Shown: positions 46,319 through 55,780 of the stretch, in pieces
Numbering within the stretch: the stretch's first letter is position 1
Layout of the letters: the number at the start of each line of letters is the position of its first letter
Source: AP-15 sp963818695
GTDB lineage: Bacteria > Pseudomonadota > Alphaproteobacteria > ATCC43930 > CGMCC-115725
Assembly: GCA_963818695.1 (NCBI GenBank)
Contig: CAWFTG010000011.1
Location: forward strand, 434,001 to 498,000
Reading direction: 5' to 3'
DNA length: 64,000 nucleotides
The notes under the pieces: model-generated
Told to the model about the DNA's origin: nothing
What the model saw: only the letters and a program-made list of their open reading frames with translations
Databases searched by the model: none
Program-made: the position numbers and the translations under genes

Positions 46319-48372
46319 TCATTCCGCGTCGGGAACAGCCGCTTCGAGCTCCTCGAGCCAGACCTTGGCGGTGGCGTCGGAGGGGGCGCGCCAGTCGCCG
46401 CGCGGCGACAGTGAGCCGCCCGACGAGATTTTCGGGCCGTTGGGCAATGCCGACCGCTTGAACTGGCTGAGCTCGAAGAAGCGGTAGAGGAAGACGCGCA
46501 GCCATTGCTTGATTTCGGAAAGGCTGTACGCGCGCTTTGCCGCATCGGGAATGTTGGGCGGCCAGCGGCCCGCGCTTCGGATCGCTCCACGCATTCCAGG
46601 AGAGATAGGCGATCTTGGAGGGCCGGAAGCCGAAGCGCGTCGCATAGAACAGGTTGAAATCCTGCAATGCGTAGGGCCCGACGATGCTCTCGGTCGATTG
46701 GATGATGCCGTCGGCGGTTGGCGGCACCAGCTCCGGTGAAATCTCGGTCGCGAGAATATCGTAGAGAACGCGCGCGGTTTCCTCGTCGACATCGCCGGAA
46801 GCCGCGACAAACCGGATCAGATGCTGGATCAGGGTCTTGGAGACCGACGCATTCGGGTTGTAATGCGACATCTGATCGCCGACCCCGTAGGTGCACCATC
46901 CGAGGCCGAGCTCGGAGAGGTCGCCCGTGCCGACCACCAACCCGCCATTGTGGTTCGCCAACCGGAACAGATAGTCGGTGCGCAACCCGGCCTGGACATT
47001 CTCGAAGGTCACGTCGTAGAGGGCTTCGCCGGTGGACGAGGCATGCCCGATGTCCTTCAGCATCTGCTGCGCCGCCGGCCGGATATCGATCTCGGCGCCG
47101 GTGACGCCGAGCGCCTTCATCAGCCGCCAGGCATTGGCCTTTGTCGTCTTGCTCGTCGCAAAACCGGGCAGCGTGTAGGCGAGGACATTGGTGCGCGGCA
47201 TTCCCAGCCGATCCATCACCCGAGCCGAGACGATCAATGCCTGGGTCGAGTTCGAGCCCGCCCGAGACGCCGATGACGAGCTTCTTCAGCCCCGTCGCCT
47301 TCAGGCGTTGCGCGAGGCCTTGGACCTGGATGTTGTAGGCCTCGTAGCAGTTCTCCCTCAGCATCGCCGGGTCCGCCGGCACATACGGGAAGCGCTCGAC
47401 CGCCCGGCGCAGATCGAGAGGTTCATCCGGCGCGGCAAACTCGAACGCGACGGTGCGGAACGCGGGGGGCTTATCGGTCAGGTGTCGCGCATTGTCGCCG
47501 AAGGTGTTGGTGCGCATCCGCTCCTGCCGGATGCGGCCGAGATCGACATCGGCGACCGCCATCTCGGGGTCGGGCGAGAAGCGCTCGGTTTCGGCGAGCA
47601 GATCGCTCAATTCGAAGATGCCGGCTTGGCCGTCCCAGGCGAGGTCGGTCGTCGACTCGCCGGCGCCGGCCGCCGAATAGGCATAGGCGGCGATGCAGCG
47701 GGAAGATTGCGACGCGCACAACAGGCGGCGCATCTCCGCTTTGCCGATCGTGATGTTGCTGGCCGACAGGTTGAGCAGGATTTCGGCCCCGGCGAGCGCC
47801 GCATCGGTGCTCGGCGGATGCGGCACCCACAGATCCTCGCAGATCTCGACATGGAACGTGAACGCCGCGTTTCCCCGAGCGGCGAACAGCAGATCTCGGC
47901 CGAAGGGCGCTTCGTGTCCGGCTATTTCGATCGACTGACCGACGATGTCCTCGCCGGAGGTGAGTTGCCGCCGCTCGTAAAATTCCCGGTAATTCGGCAG
48001 ATAGACCTTGGGCACGACGCCGAGCAGCTGTCCGCGATGGATGACGACGCCGCAATTGTAGAGGTGTCCGCGGTGACGCAACGGCGCCCCGACGGCAAAG
48101 ACCGGGAAGAGGTCGCGACTGGCGGAGATCAATCGATCGAGCTGCCGCTCCACTTCGTCGAGCAACGCGTCCTGGAACAACAGATCATCGATGGCATAGG
48201 CGGAAATTCCCAGCTCCGGGAACACCATCAAGGCGATGCGGGCCTTGTCGCCCGAAGCGAGGAGATCCAGGACATTGTCGGCGTTCTGCCGCGGATCGGC
48301 GACTGCGACATGCGGAACGCAGGCTCCGAGGCGGACGAATTCGTGGCTGTAAGGTGAAAAGAACGAGGCCAT
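46319..48372 (-). pseudogene. nadE: Glutamine-dependent NAD+ synthetase, two +1 frameshifts
   Basis: The protein would be about 684 residues. The N-terminal nitrilase-like glutaminase domain has its triad: FPELGISAYAIDD (Glu), VPKVYLPNYREFYE (Lys) and VEICEDLWVPHP (Cys). The PP-loop IGVSGGLDST is broken by an extra base at 47251-47252. A second frame gives MPRTNVLAYTLPGFATS and GDLSELGLGWCTYG, and an extra base at 46565 shifts to the final AYSLSEIKQWLRVFLYRFF. NadE makes NAD from nicotinate adenine dinucleotide and is usually essential, so these breaks are probably sequence errors. GGGAGG precedes the start. Confidence 0.9.
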
Positions 48373-48382
48373 TCGTCCTCCC

Positions 48383-49006
48383 TCACGATCTCGATCTGCC
48401 GGACTTCATCATCGCCCACACCACCGCGATGATGCCGAACACGGTCAGGCCGCCAAAGACGAGCAATACCGTATTGGCGGATCCGATCAGCGCGGTCGCC
48501 GACATCGCCGACGGCATCGCCGGCGAACAGCAGCATCGGCGCCCAGACGATCGCCGAGGTGACGTTGGCGAACCAAAACCGGCCGCGCCGCATCCGCATG
48601 ATGCCCGCGGCGAGCGGTATCACAGCGCGCACCGGGCCGAAAAAGCGGCCGATAAAAACGCTCTTTCCGCCGTGTTTCTGAAAAAACCGGATGCCGTTCG
48701 GCAGCAGGTCCGGATTGCGCGTGAACGGCCATATCCGGCCGATCCCGCCGCCATAGCGGTGACCGAGCCAGAACGAGACCGAGTTCGCCGAGCACCGCCC
48801 CAATGACCGCCCCCACCAGAACCGGCCAATAAGGCAGCGACGCCGGCCGACATCAACGTCCCGGCAACAATCAGGATCGAGGTGCCGGGAAAGAGCAGGC
48901 TCAGGAACGCGAACAACTCGCCGAACGCAGTGACGAACATCACCGGAAAGGCCCAGCTCGAATGCGCGGAGATGAATGTGAGCGTCGGCTGTACGATGGA
49001 TTCCAT
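48383..49006 (-). pseudogene. DedA family membrane protein, three +1 frameshifts
   Basis: The frames join to a VTT/DedA protein of about 206 residues. The first has IVQPTLTFISAHSSWAFPV and FLSLLFPGTSILIVAG. A shift near 48820 leads to LVGAVIGAVLG, one at 48784-48785 to SFWLGHRYGGGIGR, FIGRFFGPVRAVIPLAAGIM and FANVTSAIVWAP, and one at 48492 to LIGSANTVLLVFGG and the C-terminal KSGRSRS. DedA proteins act in lipid flipping and membrane homeostasis. Its stop is ten bases before the nadE start. All shifts are net +1, so errors are likely. Confidence 0.85.
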
Positions 49007-49164
49007 GGTCCTCTATATAGGAGCCGAGCCGCGCCGTGACTGCCGTCGGAAAGAGCATGCGCCGCGAACTGCGCAGCTTCAAGGATCAGCGCAAAGTCTC
49101 CCGGAGAACAATAGGACTCCGTGATCTCCGCCTCTTCGTGGTAAAAACTTCGCGGAGAATTCAG

Positions 49165-49951
49165 ATGACCAAACTTGACGTGCAGGAAAAGGCCGAGCGC
49201 ATAGTCGAATTGTTCCGCGGGCGCCGACCCATCGAGATATTGCCGGCGGATCTTTATCCGGCAAACCTCGACGAAGCTTACGCCATTCGGCGCGCATTTC
49301 AGGAGATCGAAGAGAGGAAGGGACGGGGCGCCGTCGCCGGCTATAAGATCGGGCTTACGACACCGGTCATGCAGAGGCTCTGCGGCGTCGACGAACCCTG
49401 CTACGGCGCAATCTTCGCGCGCGAGGTTCATCACCGCCGCGCCGAACTGGCGGCCACGGATTACTGCCGGCTCGGGGTCGAAACCGAGATTGCCTTTCGG
49501 CTGGGCGACGATCTACCGCAAGGGGTTGCTGCCCGGCGAGATCGCCGCGGCGGTCGAAAGCTGCATGGCGGCAATCGAGCTGATCGAAGATTTGCACTAT
49601 GATTACAAGCGGCTCGACGCTGCGGCGATGGTGGCCGGCAATGTATGGAATGCGGGGGTGGTGCTCGGGACGCCGGTGACCGGCTGGCGGGACCAAGACT
49701 TGGCTCGGGCTACGGCCCGGCTCTCGATCAACGGGCAGGAGATCGGCAGCGGAAACGGCGGCGATGTGATGGGCCATCCGCTGAACGCGCTCGCCTGGCT
49801 CGCGGACAAGCTTGCGGCAGCGGGAACCCCATTGCGGCGCGGGATGATCGTCATGACCGGCAGCATGGTCCCGATCCAATATCCGGCGGCGGGCGACCGG
49901 GTGGCGATCGAGGTTTCCGGCCTCGGCAGCGCGGAGCTGGTCTTGAGCTGA
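49165..49951 (+). pseudogene. 2-keto-4-pentenoate hydratase-like protein, one frameshift
   Basis: This would be a 261-residue hydratase/decarboxylase of the MhpD/fumarylacetoacetase family. The first frame carries LFRGRRPIEILPADLYPANLD (start of the domain), AGYKIGLTTPVMQRL and GVETEIAFRLG. An extra G in the run at 49522-49525 moves the sequence to a frame with GLLPGEIAAAVESCMAAIEL, RLSINGQEIGSGNGGDVMG and LRRGMIVMTGSMVPI. GGAGA precedes the ATG. Such enzymes hydrate 2-oxo-4-enoates in aromatic meta-cleavage pathways, which are not otherwise seen here. Confidence 0.85.
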
Positions 49952-49985
49952 TGCGACCGGAAAACAGCCGGTCGGGGAGGTTTTC

Positions 49986-51774
49986 ATGTTCTGGGTAGTC
50001 GTAGCACTTTTGTATTTCGTGCTGGCGGCGGTGGCGCCGAGCATCCTCGGCCTCTTCGTCAATCGCGCCCGGCCGGATTTCGGGACGCTGTCGTTCTCGT
50101 TGCGCATCGTCTTCGTGGTGATCGCGCTGATCTGTCTGGCCGCAACGTCGTACGTTCACGTTGAATCGGATGAAATCGCCGTCCTCAACAAGATTTACGG
50201 GACCACCTCGCTACCCGGCGAGCACATCATCGCGACAAATGGAGAAAAGGGTCCGCAGGCCGAAATCCTGACACCCGGCTGGCATCCCTGGTTTCTCGTC
50301 AATGTCATCTATCAGGTCGAAAACAAGAAGGTCGTTTCCATCCCGTCGGGCAAATACGGGTTTCTGAACGCCAAGGATGGGGCGCCATTGCGGCCGGACC
50401 AGTTTCTGGCCGATGCCTTTCCTGCCGGGCATGAGCTGGATATGCTCGACGCCGATTACTTTCTCACCCATGGCGGCCAGCGGGGACCGCAGACGACGGT
50501 CCTGACGCCGGGAAATTACCGGCTCAACACATATCTGTGGGATCTCAGCATCTATAACGCCGTCGATGTCGCCGAAGGCTTTGTCGGCGTCGTCAAATCC
50601 AACGTCGTCGAACTCGGTGCATTTCGGCAATTTGAACGCGGACAAGCCGGCCTCCTGCCAGCAAAAGATGGTGTCGACAAATGCGAGCGGCGAAGCCGTC
50701 GCCGCCAGAGAGGCAAAGACCGATGAAGGCAAGCTGACCGCTATCCTCGTCCCGGTCGGCTGCATCGGGATCTGGGAGAAGGCGCTGCAACCCGGCCGCT
50801 ATTACGCCAATGAAGCGGCCTACAAGATCACGATGATGAGCACCCGCGTGCAGACCTGGGAGTTCAAGGGCGGCTATAAGAAGCGCTACATCGATCTCAG
50901 CCTCGATCAGGCAGGCAACCTGACCCAGTCGCCACGCTCGGAAGATCGTCCCGTGCCGCCGGGCTCGGCCGACCCGGCGATTACGCCGTTTGTCGAGGGC
51001 TGGCTGGTGCCGCTCGAGCTCCGGGTTCTCGCCCAGGTTACTCCTGACAATGCGCCTTTTGTCGTCGCCTCGGTCGGTGGGCTGCCCGAGATCGAGAACA
51101 ACATCATGGTCCCGACCATCCGCTCGATCGTGCGCAATGTCGTCGGTGCGCAGGGCCGCCATGTCTTGGACCTCGCCGATAATCGCGCCGAACTCGAGCA
51201 CGCGGTCGAAGATGCGATCCGGCCCGAAGGATTGCGGGCGGGGATCGTCATCAAGGAGGTCAAGTTCGGCGATCCGGCATTGCCCCCCGAGCTGCTGGTT
51301 TCACGGCTCCGCCAGCAACTGGCCGATCAGCTTCAGGTCACCTACCAGCAGGAGCAGAAGGCGCAGACGCAACGGATCGAAACCGAAAAGGCCCGCGCGA
51401 CCGCCGAGCAGCAGCACCAGCTCGTGGAAGCGGTGATCGGCGTTCAGGTCGCCGAGCAGAACAAGAACGCGGCAAAGCTGCACGGCGAGGGCCAGAAGCT
51501 CGAACTTGAGGAGATTGCCCAAGGACAACGGGCGCAAGCGGACGTGCTCGGGCAGGACCGGGTGCTGACGATCACCCTTGTCCAGCAGCTCCTCAAGACG
51601 ATCGAGGAAAAGCCGGAGGTGGTCTCGTTGATCGGAAAGCTGGTTCCGCAAACGGTCGTGTCGACAGGTGGCCAAGGCACCGGGCTGGACAGCGCTGCGG
51701 CGGTCCTCGGCGCACTGCTCAACAACGGCGGCGGCGTGGCACCGGCGTTGACCGGGCAATCCACAAAAAAATGA
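49986..51774 (+). pseudogene. SPFH/band-7 domain membrane protein, one frameshift
   Basis: The joined protein has about 595 residues. Two N-terminal membrane helices (FWVVVALLYFVLAAVAPSI and IVFVVIALICLAATSYV) are followed by a band-7 domain (AVLNKIYGTTSLPGEHI, GFVGVVKSNV). An extra A at 50611-50612 breaks the frame; the second part has VHFGNLNADKPASC, IRSIVRNVVGAQG, LVSRLRQQLADQLQVTYQQE and a long Gln/Glu/Ala coiled coil. Flotillin-like proteins organise membrane domains. It lies 34 bases after the hydratase and four before the GST gene. Confidence 0.85.
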
Positions 51775-51778
51775 GGGC

Positions 51779-52423
51779 ATGAGCATGGCCCATCCGATCG
51801 TCTACGGCCCGGCCGGCAGTACCTATGTATGGAGCGCGCGTTTGGCCTTGGCGGAAAAGGGCGTGACGCACGAGCTGGTCGACGTGCCGTTTGGCGCTCA
51901 TCGGCAAGAGCCGCACCTCTCGCGCCAGCCTTTCGCAAAGGTCCCCGCCTTCGAGCATGACGGGTTTGCGCTCTACGAGACGCAAGCGATCATGCGCTAC
52001 GTCGACGAGCGCTTTGCGGGGACGCCGCTGCAGCCCGAAGACGTGCACGAATGGTCGCGGATGAACCAGATCATCGGCATTGTCGATGCCTATGCCTGGC
52101 CCAGCATTGCCGGTGCGATCCTGTTCAACCGCATATTGGTGCCGCGCCTTCTCGGCGGCACGCCGGACGAGGCGGCGATCGCGGCGGCTTTGCCGCGCGC
52201 CCGTCTATGCCTTTCGGAAATCGACCGCCTGATGGAGGACCACCGGTTCCTCACCGGCGCCCATGTCAGCCTCGCCGATTTGATGGTGATCCCGCTGCTC
52301 TATTACTTCGGCAACGTGCCGGACGGCCGCGCACCAATGGCGGAGCATCCGAAACTGCAGAACTGGGTCAAGCAGATGGAGACGCGGCAGAGCTTCCAGG
52401 TGACCAAGCCCCCTCCGTTCTAA
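51779..52423 (+). CDS. Glutathione S-transferase family protein
   Basis: This is a 214-residue GST. The N-terminal thioredoxin-like domain has STYVWSARLALAEKGVTHEL and the cis-Pro/Ser-type FAKVPAFEHDGFALYETQAI (with the conserved Glu-Thr before the helix). The C-terminal helical domain has FLTGAHVSLADLMVIPLLY, the typical N-capping motif with Asp. A second ATG two codons on may be the true start because GAGGGC is very close to the first. It probably handles electrophilic xenobiotics. Substrate unknown. Confidence 0.9.
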   Translation: MSMAHPIVYGPAGSTYVWSARLALAEKGVTHELVDVPFGAHRQEPHLSRQPFAKVPAFEHDGFALYETQAIMRYVDERFAGTPLQPEDVHEWSRMNQIIGIVDAYAWPSIAGAILFNRILVPRLLGGTPDEAAIAAALPRARLCLSEIDRLMEDHRFLTGAHVSLADLMVIPLLYYFGNVPDGRAPMAEHPKLQNWVKQMETRQSFQVTKPPPF

Positions 52424-52431
52424 GTTGGGCC

Positions 52432-54146
52432 TCACACCCCGCGGCAGATCACGTTGAGGAGCGCCTGGCGCTTTTCGACGGTGACGGCGCGCACGGCGCG
52501 GTCGAGCGCTGCCGGCAGCGCGGCCGGGTCCTCGACCCGCTCGCCATAGCCGCCGGCGGCGGCGCAGACCTCTTCGAAGGCCGGCAATTCGTCGAGGTCG
52601 ATCAAGGGCGGCTTGTTGCTGCGCGCCGCTTCGCCCTGCGGGTACATGCCCAAGGTGGCGCGGCGCACCGCACCCCACATCGAATTGTTCATGACGACGA
52701 ACAGTATCGGCAATTTGTGCACGGCCGAGGCATGATGGACGGCGACCGGGTTGCCGAACAGGTGCGAGCCGTCGCCGAGGACGGCGATGACCAGGCGGTC
52801 GGGCGCGGCGAGCTTGGCGCCGAGCGCGGCGCCGCCGCCCCAACCGAGACCCGACGCGGTGCTCGAACCGAAATAGCTCCCCGGAAGGTTCGACCCGCAA
52901 TGCTCGGGCATCAGGGTGTATTCGTTGACGAGGATCGCATCCTCGGGCTTGACCCGGGCGATGCAGGCGCTGGCCCAGGCCATGTGGATCGGGCGCATGC
53001 TCGCGACGCTTTCGCGCGTCTTCTGCCACCCGGCGACGAGCGCCTCGCGCTGTTCGGCGAGGCGGCGGCGCCGTTCCGATACGGCGGAGGCGGTGACATG
53101 CCGGTCGAGGGCGGCGCCGAGCTCCGGGCAACGCCGTTGCGGCGGCTCCGGTCACCGCGAGGTCGCACGGAAAACCGCGGATCGGATAGCGCGAAAACAG
53201 CGGATCGACGCCGAGATGAACGACCCGGCACTCGGGCCGCGGCGCCTCGAGGCTCGGGATCCACGGGACATCGCATTCGAGGACGAGGATCGCGTCGGCG
53301 CCGTCGAGATAGGGTCCCGCGTCATAGCCGAGATGGCACGGATGGTCGGCGGGAAGGCACAGATGACGCGGACGGTGCTGCACGACCGGGATCGCGAAGC
53401 GCCGAGCGAAATCGGCGAGAGCTTCGACCGCCGCCGGGTCGCGCCCGGCGCTGGCGGTAATGATAAGCGGGTTTTCGGCCGCGGCGAGGATATGGGCCGC
53501 CTTCCTCGATCGCGCCCTTGTCGGGGCCCGGCGGGGCGGCGGCGACGCGGCGCGCCGGGCTATCGTAGGAAAAGCCGGGCAGCGGCGCCGCCAGGACTTC
53601 GCGCGGCAACGACAGATAGACCGGCCCGCCCGGCGAGGTAGTTGCGATAGAAAGCGCGCGGTCGATTACCGTTTCGAGCTGCTCGCCGTTGCGCAATTCG
53701 TAGTCCCATTTGACGATCTCGCGCAGCATGCCGGCCTGATCGAACATCTCCTGCGCCCAGTGGATGTAGACGTCGCGGGCTCCCGGAAGGCCGCTCTCGG
53801 TCAATGGCGAGCGGCCGGCAGTGAACAAGATCGGCACGTTCTCGCGCGCCGCGTTGAGCGCGCCGCAGATGCCGTTCGCCGTGCCGACGCTGACATGCAC
53901 CATGACCGCCGGCACCCGGCGCGTCACCATCGCGTAGCCATGCGCCATCGAGAAGGCGAGGTTCTCGTGCGTGGCGAGCACCGGCTGCGGCACCGGCATG
54001 CCGGTCCGCGCCGCTTTCGCGAACGCCTCGACGAGCGGCGCGAAATCGGTCCCGGCATTGGCGAACAGATACTCGACCCCGCGCTCGGCGAGCAGCGCGA
54101 GATAGGCCTCGGCCACATTGTCGACCGCAAGTTCTTTGCGAGGCAT
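52432..54146 (-). pseudogene. Thiamine-diphosphate-dependent enzyme, two +1 frameshifts
   Basis: The joined protein has about 571 residues. The first frame has EYLFANAGTDFAPLVEAF, the Glu motif ATHENLAFSMAHGYA and VHVSVGTANGICGALNAARE. An extra base at 53500-53501 shifts to a frame with ILAAAENPLIITASAGRD and DGADAILVLECDVPWIP. An extra base at 53124-53125 shifts to the C-terminal domain with VLGDGSHLFGNPVAVHH and MNNSMWGAV (TPP motif). The ATG follows GGAGGGACTC. It resembles acetolactate synthase large subunits and benzoylformate decarboxylases, but no small subunit is present. It converges on the GST gene. Confidence 0.87.
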
Positions 54147-54465
54147 GAGTCCCTCCGACGCCGACTTGGACCGCGAGACCATACATCCCTTGTCCCGCTG
54201 AGGACAATTTCGCATCGGGATTTGCCGGATGGCCCTGTGTTGGCTGTTTTTGCAGCGAAACAACAGCCATGAGACCCGTGGGCCGGAATCGCGGACCGCT
54301 TAGCATCCCAGATATTTATCATTATATCAATATAGGGGAAAATGCCCATCTAGCAATAACCCCGTTTACAGCTCACCTCCCTGCCGACCGCTCTCTACCG
54401 CAGGGAGCGAACGAACGATGTCGCGCCGAAGGCGCGAGCGCGTTCTTTCGTGCAGGAGTGGTCCC
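54147..54465. other. Gene-free stretch with AT-rich patch and short hairpin
   Basis: No gene is supported. A run of low-GC sequence around 54300-54345 (CCAGATATTTATCATTATATCAA region) stands out and may hold the promoter of the minus-strand TPP enzyme. TCGCGCC (54421-54427) and GGCGCGA (54431-54437) form a 7-bp hairpin with the loop GAA. Confidence 0.5.
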
Positions 54466-54681
54466 CTAACCGCCGCCGCAGGAATCCGCCCGGACCAAAC
54501 GGACCCAAGCGTCGTAGATTTCCCGCATCGCGGCGCTGACCCATGGAAGATAACCAAGGCGCACGCATTTGCCGCGGGCGCCGCTGGTGCAGACGATCTC
54601 GAAGATGCCCGGCTCCGCCGGCTCAATGGCGCCGTCGGAGCGCGCCCGCCGGGTTTCGCTGCCGCAGTCCCGCCAAACTGG
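54466..54681 (-). pseudogene. ADYC-domain protein remnant
   Basis: The minus strand reads, in one frame, VWRDCGSETRRARSDGAIEP, PGIFEIVCTSGARGKCVRLGY and DAWVRLVRADSCGGG, then TAG. The end matches the ADYC motif that names a small family, but here ADYC is ADSC and the family's following residues are gone. There is no start codon with a plausible upstream region; the fragment lies directly behind the interrupted exported gene. I treat it as a truncated leftover. The identification rests on memory of the motif. Confidence 0.5.
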
Positions 54682-54691
54682 TCACCTCCTT

Positions 54692-55669
54692 TTAAGAGAA
54701 GAAGGAACCGTTCCGCTCGGACCCGATTTCGGCAAACGAACTGGACGATGTTTGGAGCGGGTCGGATACGAACCTGTAGTCACCCACAGCGGCGGTCCAT
54801 TCCATTTGCGCCTTGTTACGGATGAATTGGCCTGTGAAGCCGCCGAAGACGGGGTCCGTATTCCGGACGTCTACCCGTTCTTGCATGCCGCTCCACACTA
54901 CCCTGAAAGACACCCATCCCGGCACAGGTTTCGGTCCACCTCCGAACAACGCATCCGGAGTGGTAGTATAATCGAAGATGGGCACGTGGAACGCCTCTAG
55001 GGACGCTTTCCCTTTTTCTAAATCGATCTCGACGCTGTGCTGAGATACTTCGAGGGTCCAGAATAGGCCAACGGGGGGAAATTGAGTGGGATTGAGGTCG
55101 TGGATCTGAGTCTCTGTCTGATCGCCCGCACGGAGCTGAAAGACGTCGACTCAAACAAGGGCGAACGTTGCCTCATGTATATTACCGTCTGTGCCCCGGA
55201 ATTCGCCTTTCATGAACCGCATATCCGAGTCCAAAAATGGCAGCCGCAATTTCTCGCCGGTTTTGGTGTTGGTTCGTGTCACCATCCCGCTGATGTAAGC
55301 AAGACCGACAAAGCCGTTGAGGTTGGTGATCGTGATCGGCTCCGCATCGATTGGATCGCCGAGCGGCGACGCCGGCCCAAAAACGTGATAGAAACCGTTA
55401 AGGGCTGGAGTTCCACCGGGGATGGGAACTGGGGCAAATGACGGAATTGGCACAGATGACGCCCTCTCTTCCGCCAGCCCTGACTTGAATAACCCCGAGC
55501 CGAGCGCGCCGCCAAGGGCCGCAGTTCCGGCAGCGGTGCGCGCGAATTGCCGCCGTGTCATTCCCGATGGGAGTCGACGAGTGGTGGTATTACATTGGTT
55601 CAATTCGTTAAATTTGGTGGCAACAAACCCGGGTCCGATATTGCCGTTACCGGCGAGTTTCCATGACAT
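54692..55669 (-). pseudogene. Tat-exported hypothetical protein with in-frame TGA
   Basis: One continuous frame of about 325 codons is interrupted by a TGA at 55151-55153. The first part has a twin-arginine leader after an N-extension (MTRRQFARTAAGTAALGG starts at residue 37), then PITITNLNGFVGLAYISGMV. After the stop the frame goes on with FQLRAGDQTETQIHDLNP, GLFWTLEVSQHSVEID and VSFRVVWSGMQERVD. Both halves look equally like coding sequence. GGGAGGATATTCG precedes the ATG at 55669. It may be a nonsense mutation or an error. I do not recognise the family. Confidence 0.65.
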
Positions 55670-55780
55670 CGAATATCCTCCCGTCTTGGCATCCGTTGCT
55701 TCGGAAGCATGCCGACGCCGGACCCGGCGATCCTTTAGACGAGCTTTATATTTTCTTGAGAGCGGCTTGATTCTCGGATC

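Noticed and set aside
13671..53501. Programmed +1 frameshifting as the reason for the many shifts
   Set aside because: No shared slippery sequence or early stop codon precedes the sites, and the families involved do not use recoding.
54366..54626. An 86-codon minus-strand ORF
   Set aside because: It is low-complexity Arg/Ser/Ala sequence in a different frame from the ADYC-like fragment, which has better support.
55151..55153. Selenocysteine at the in-frame TGA
   Set aside because: No SECIS-like hairpin is evident directly after it, the gene is not of a selenoprotein family known to me, and no sel genes are in the window.
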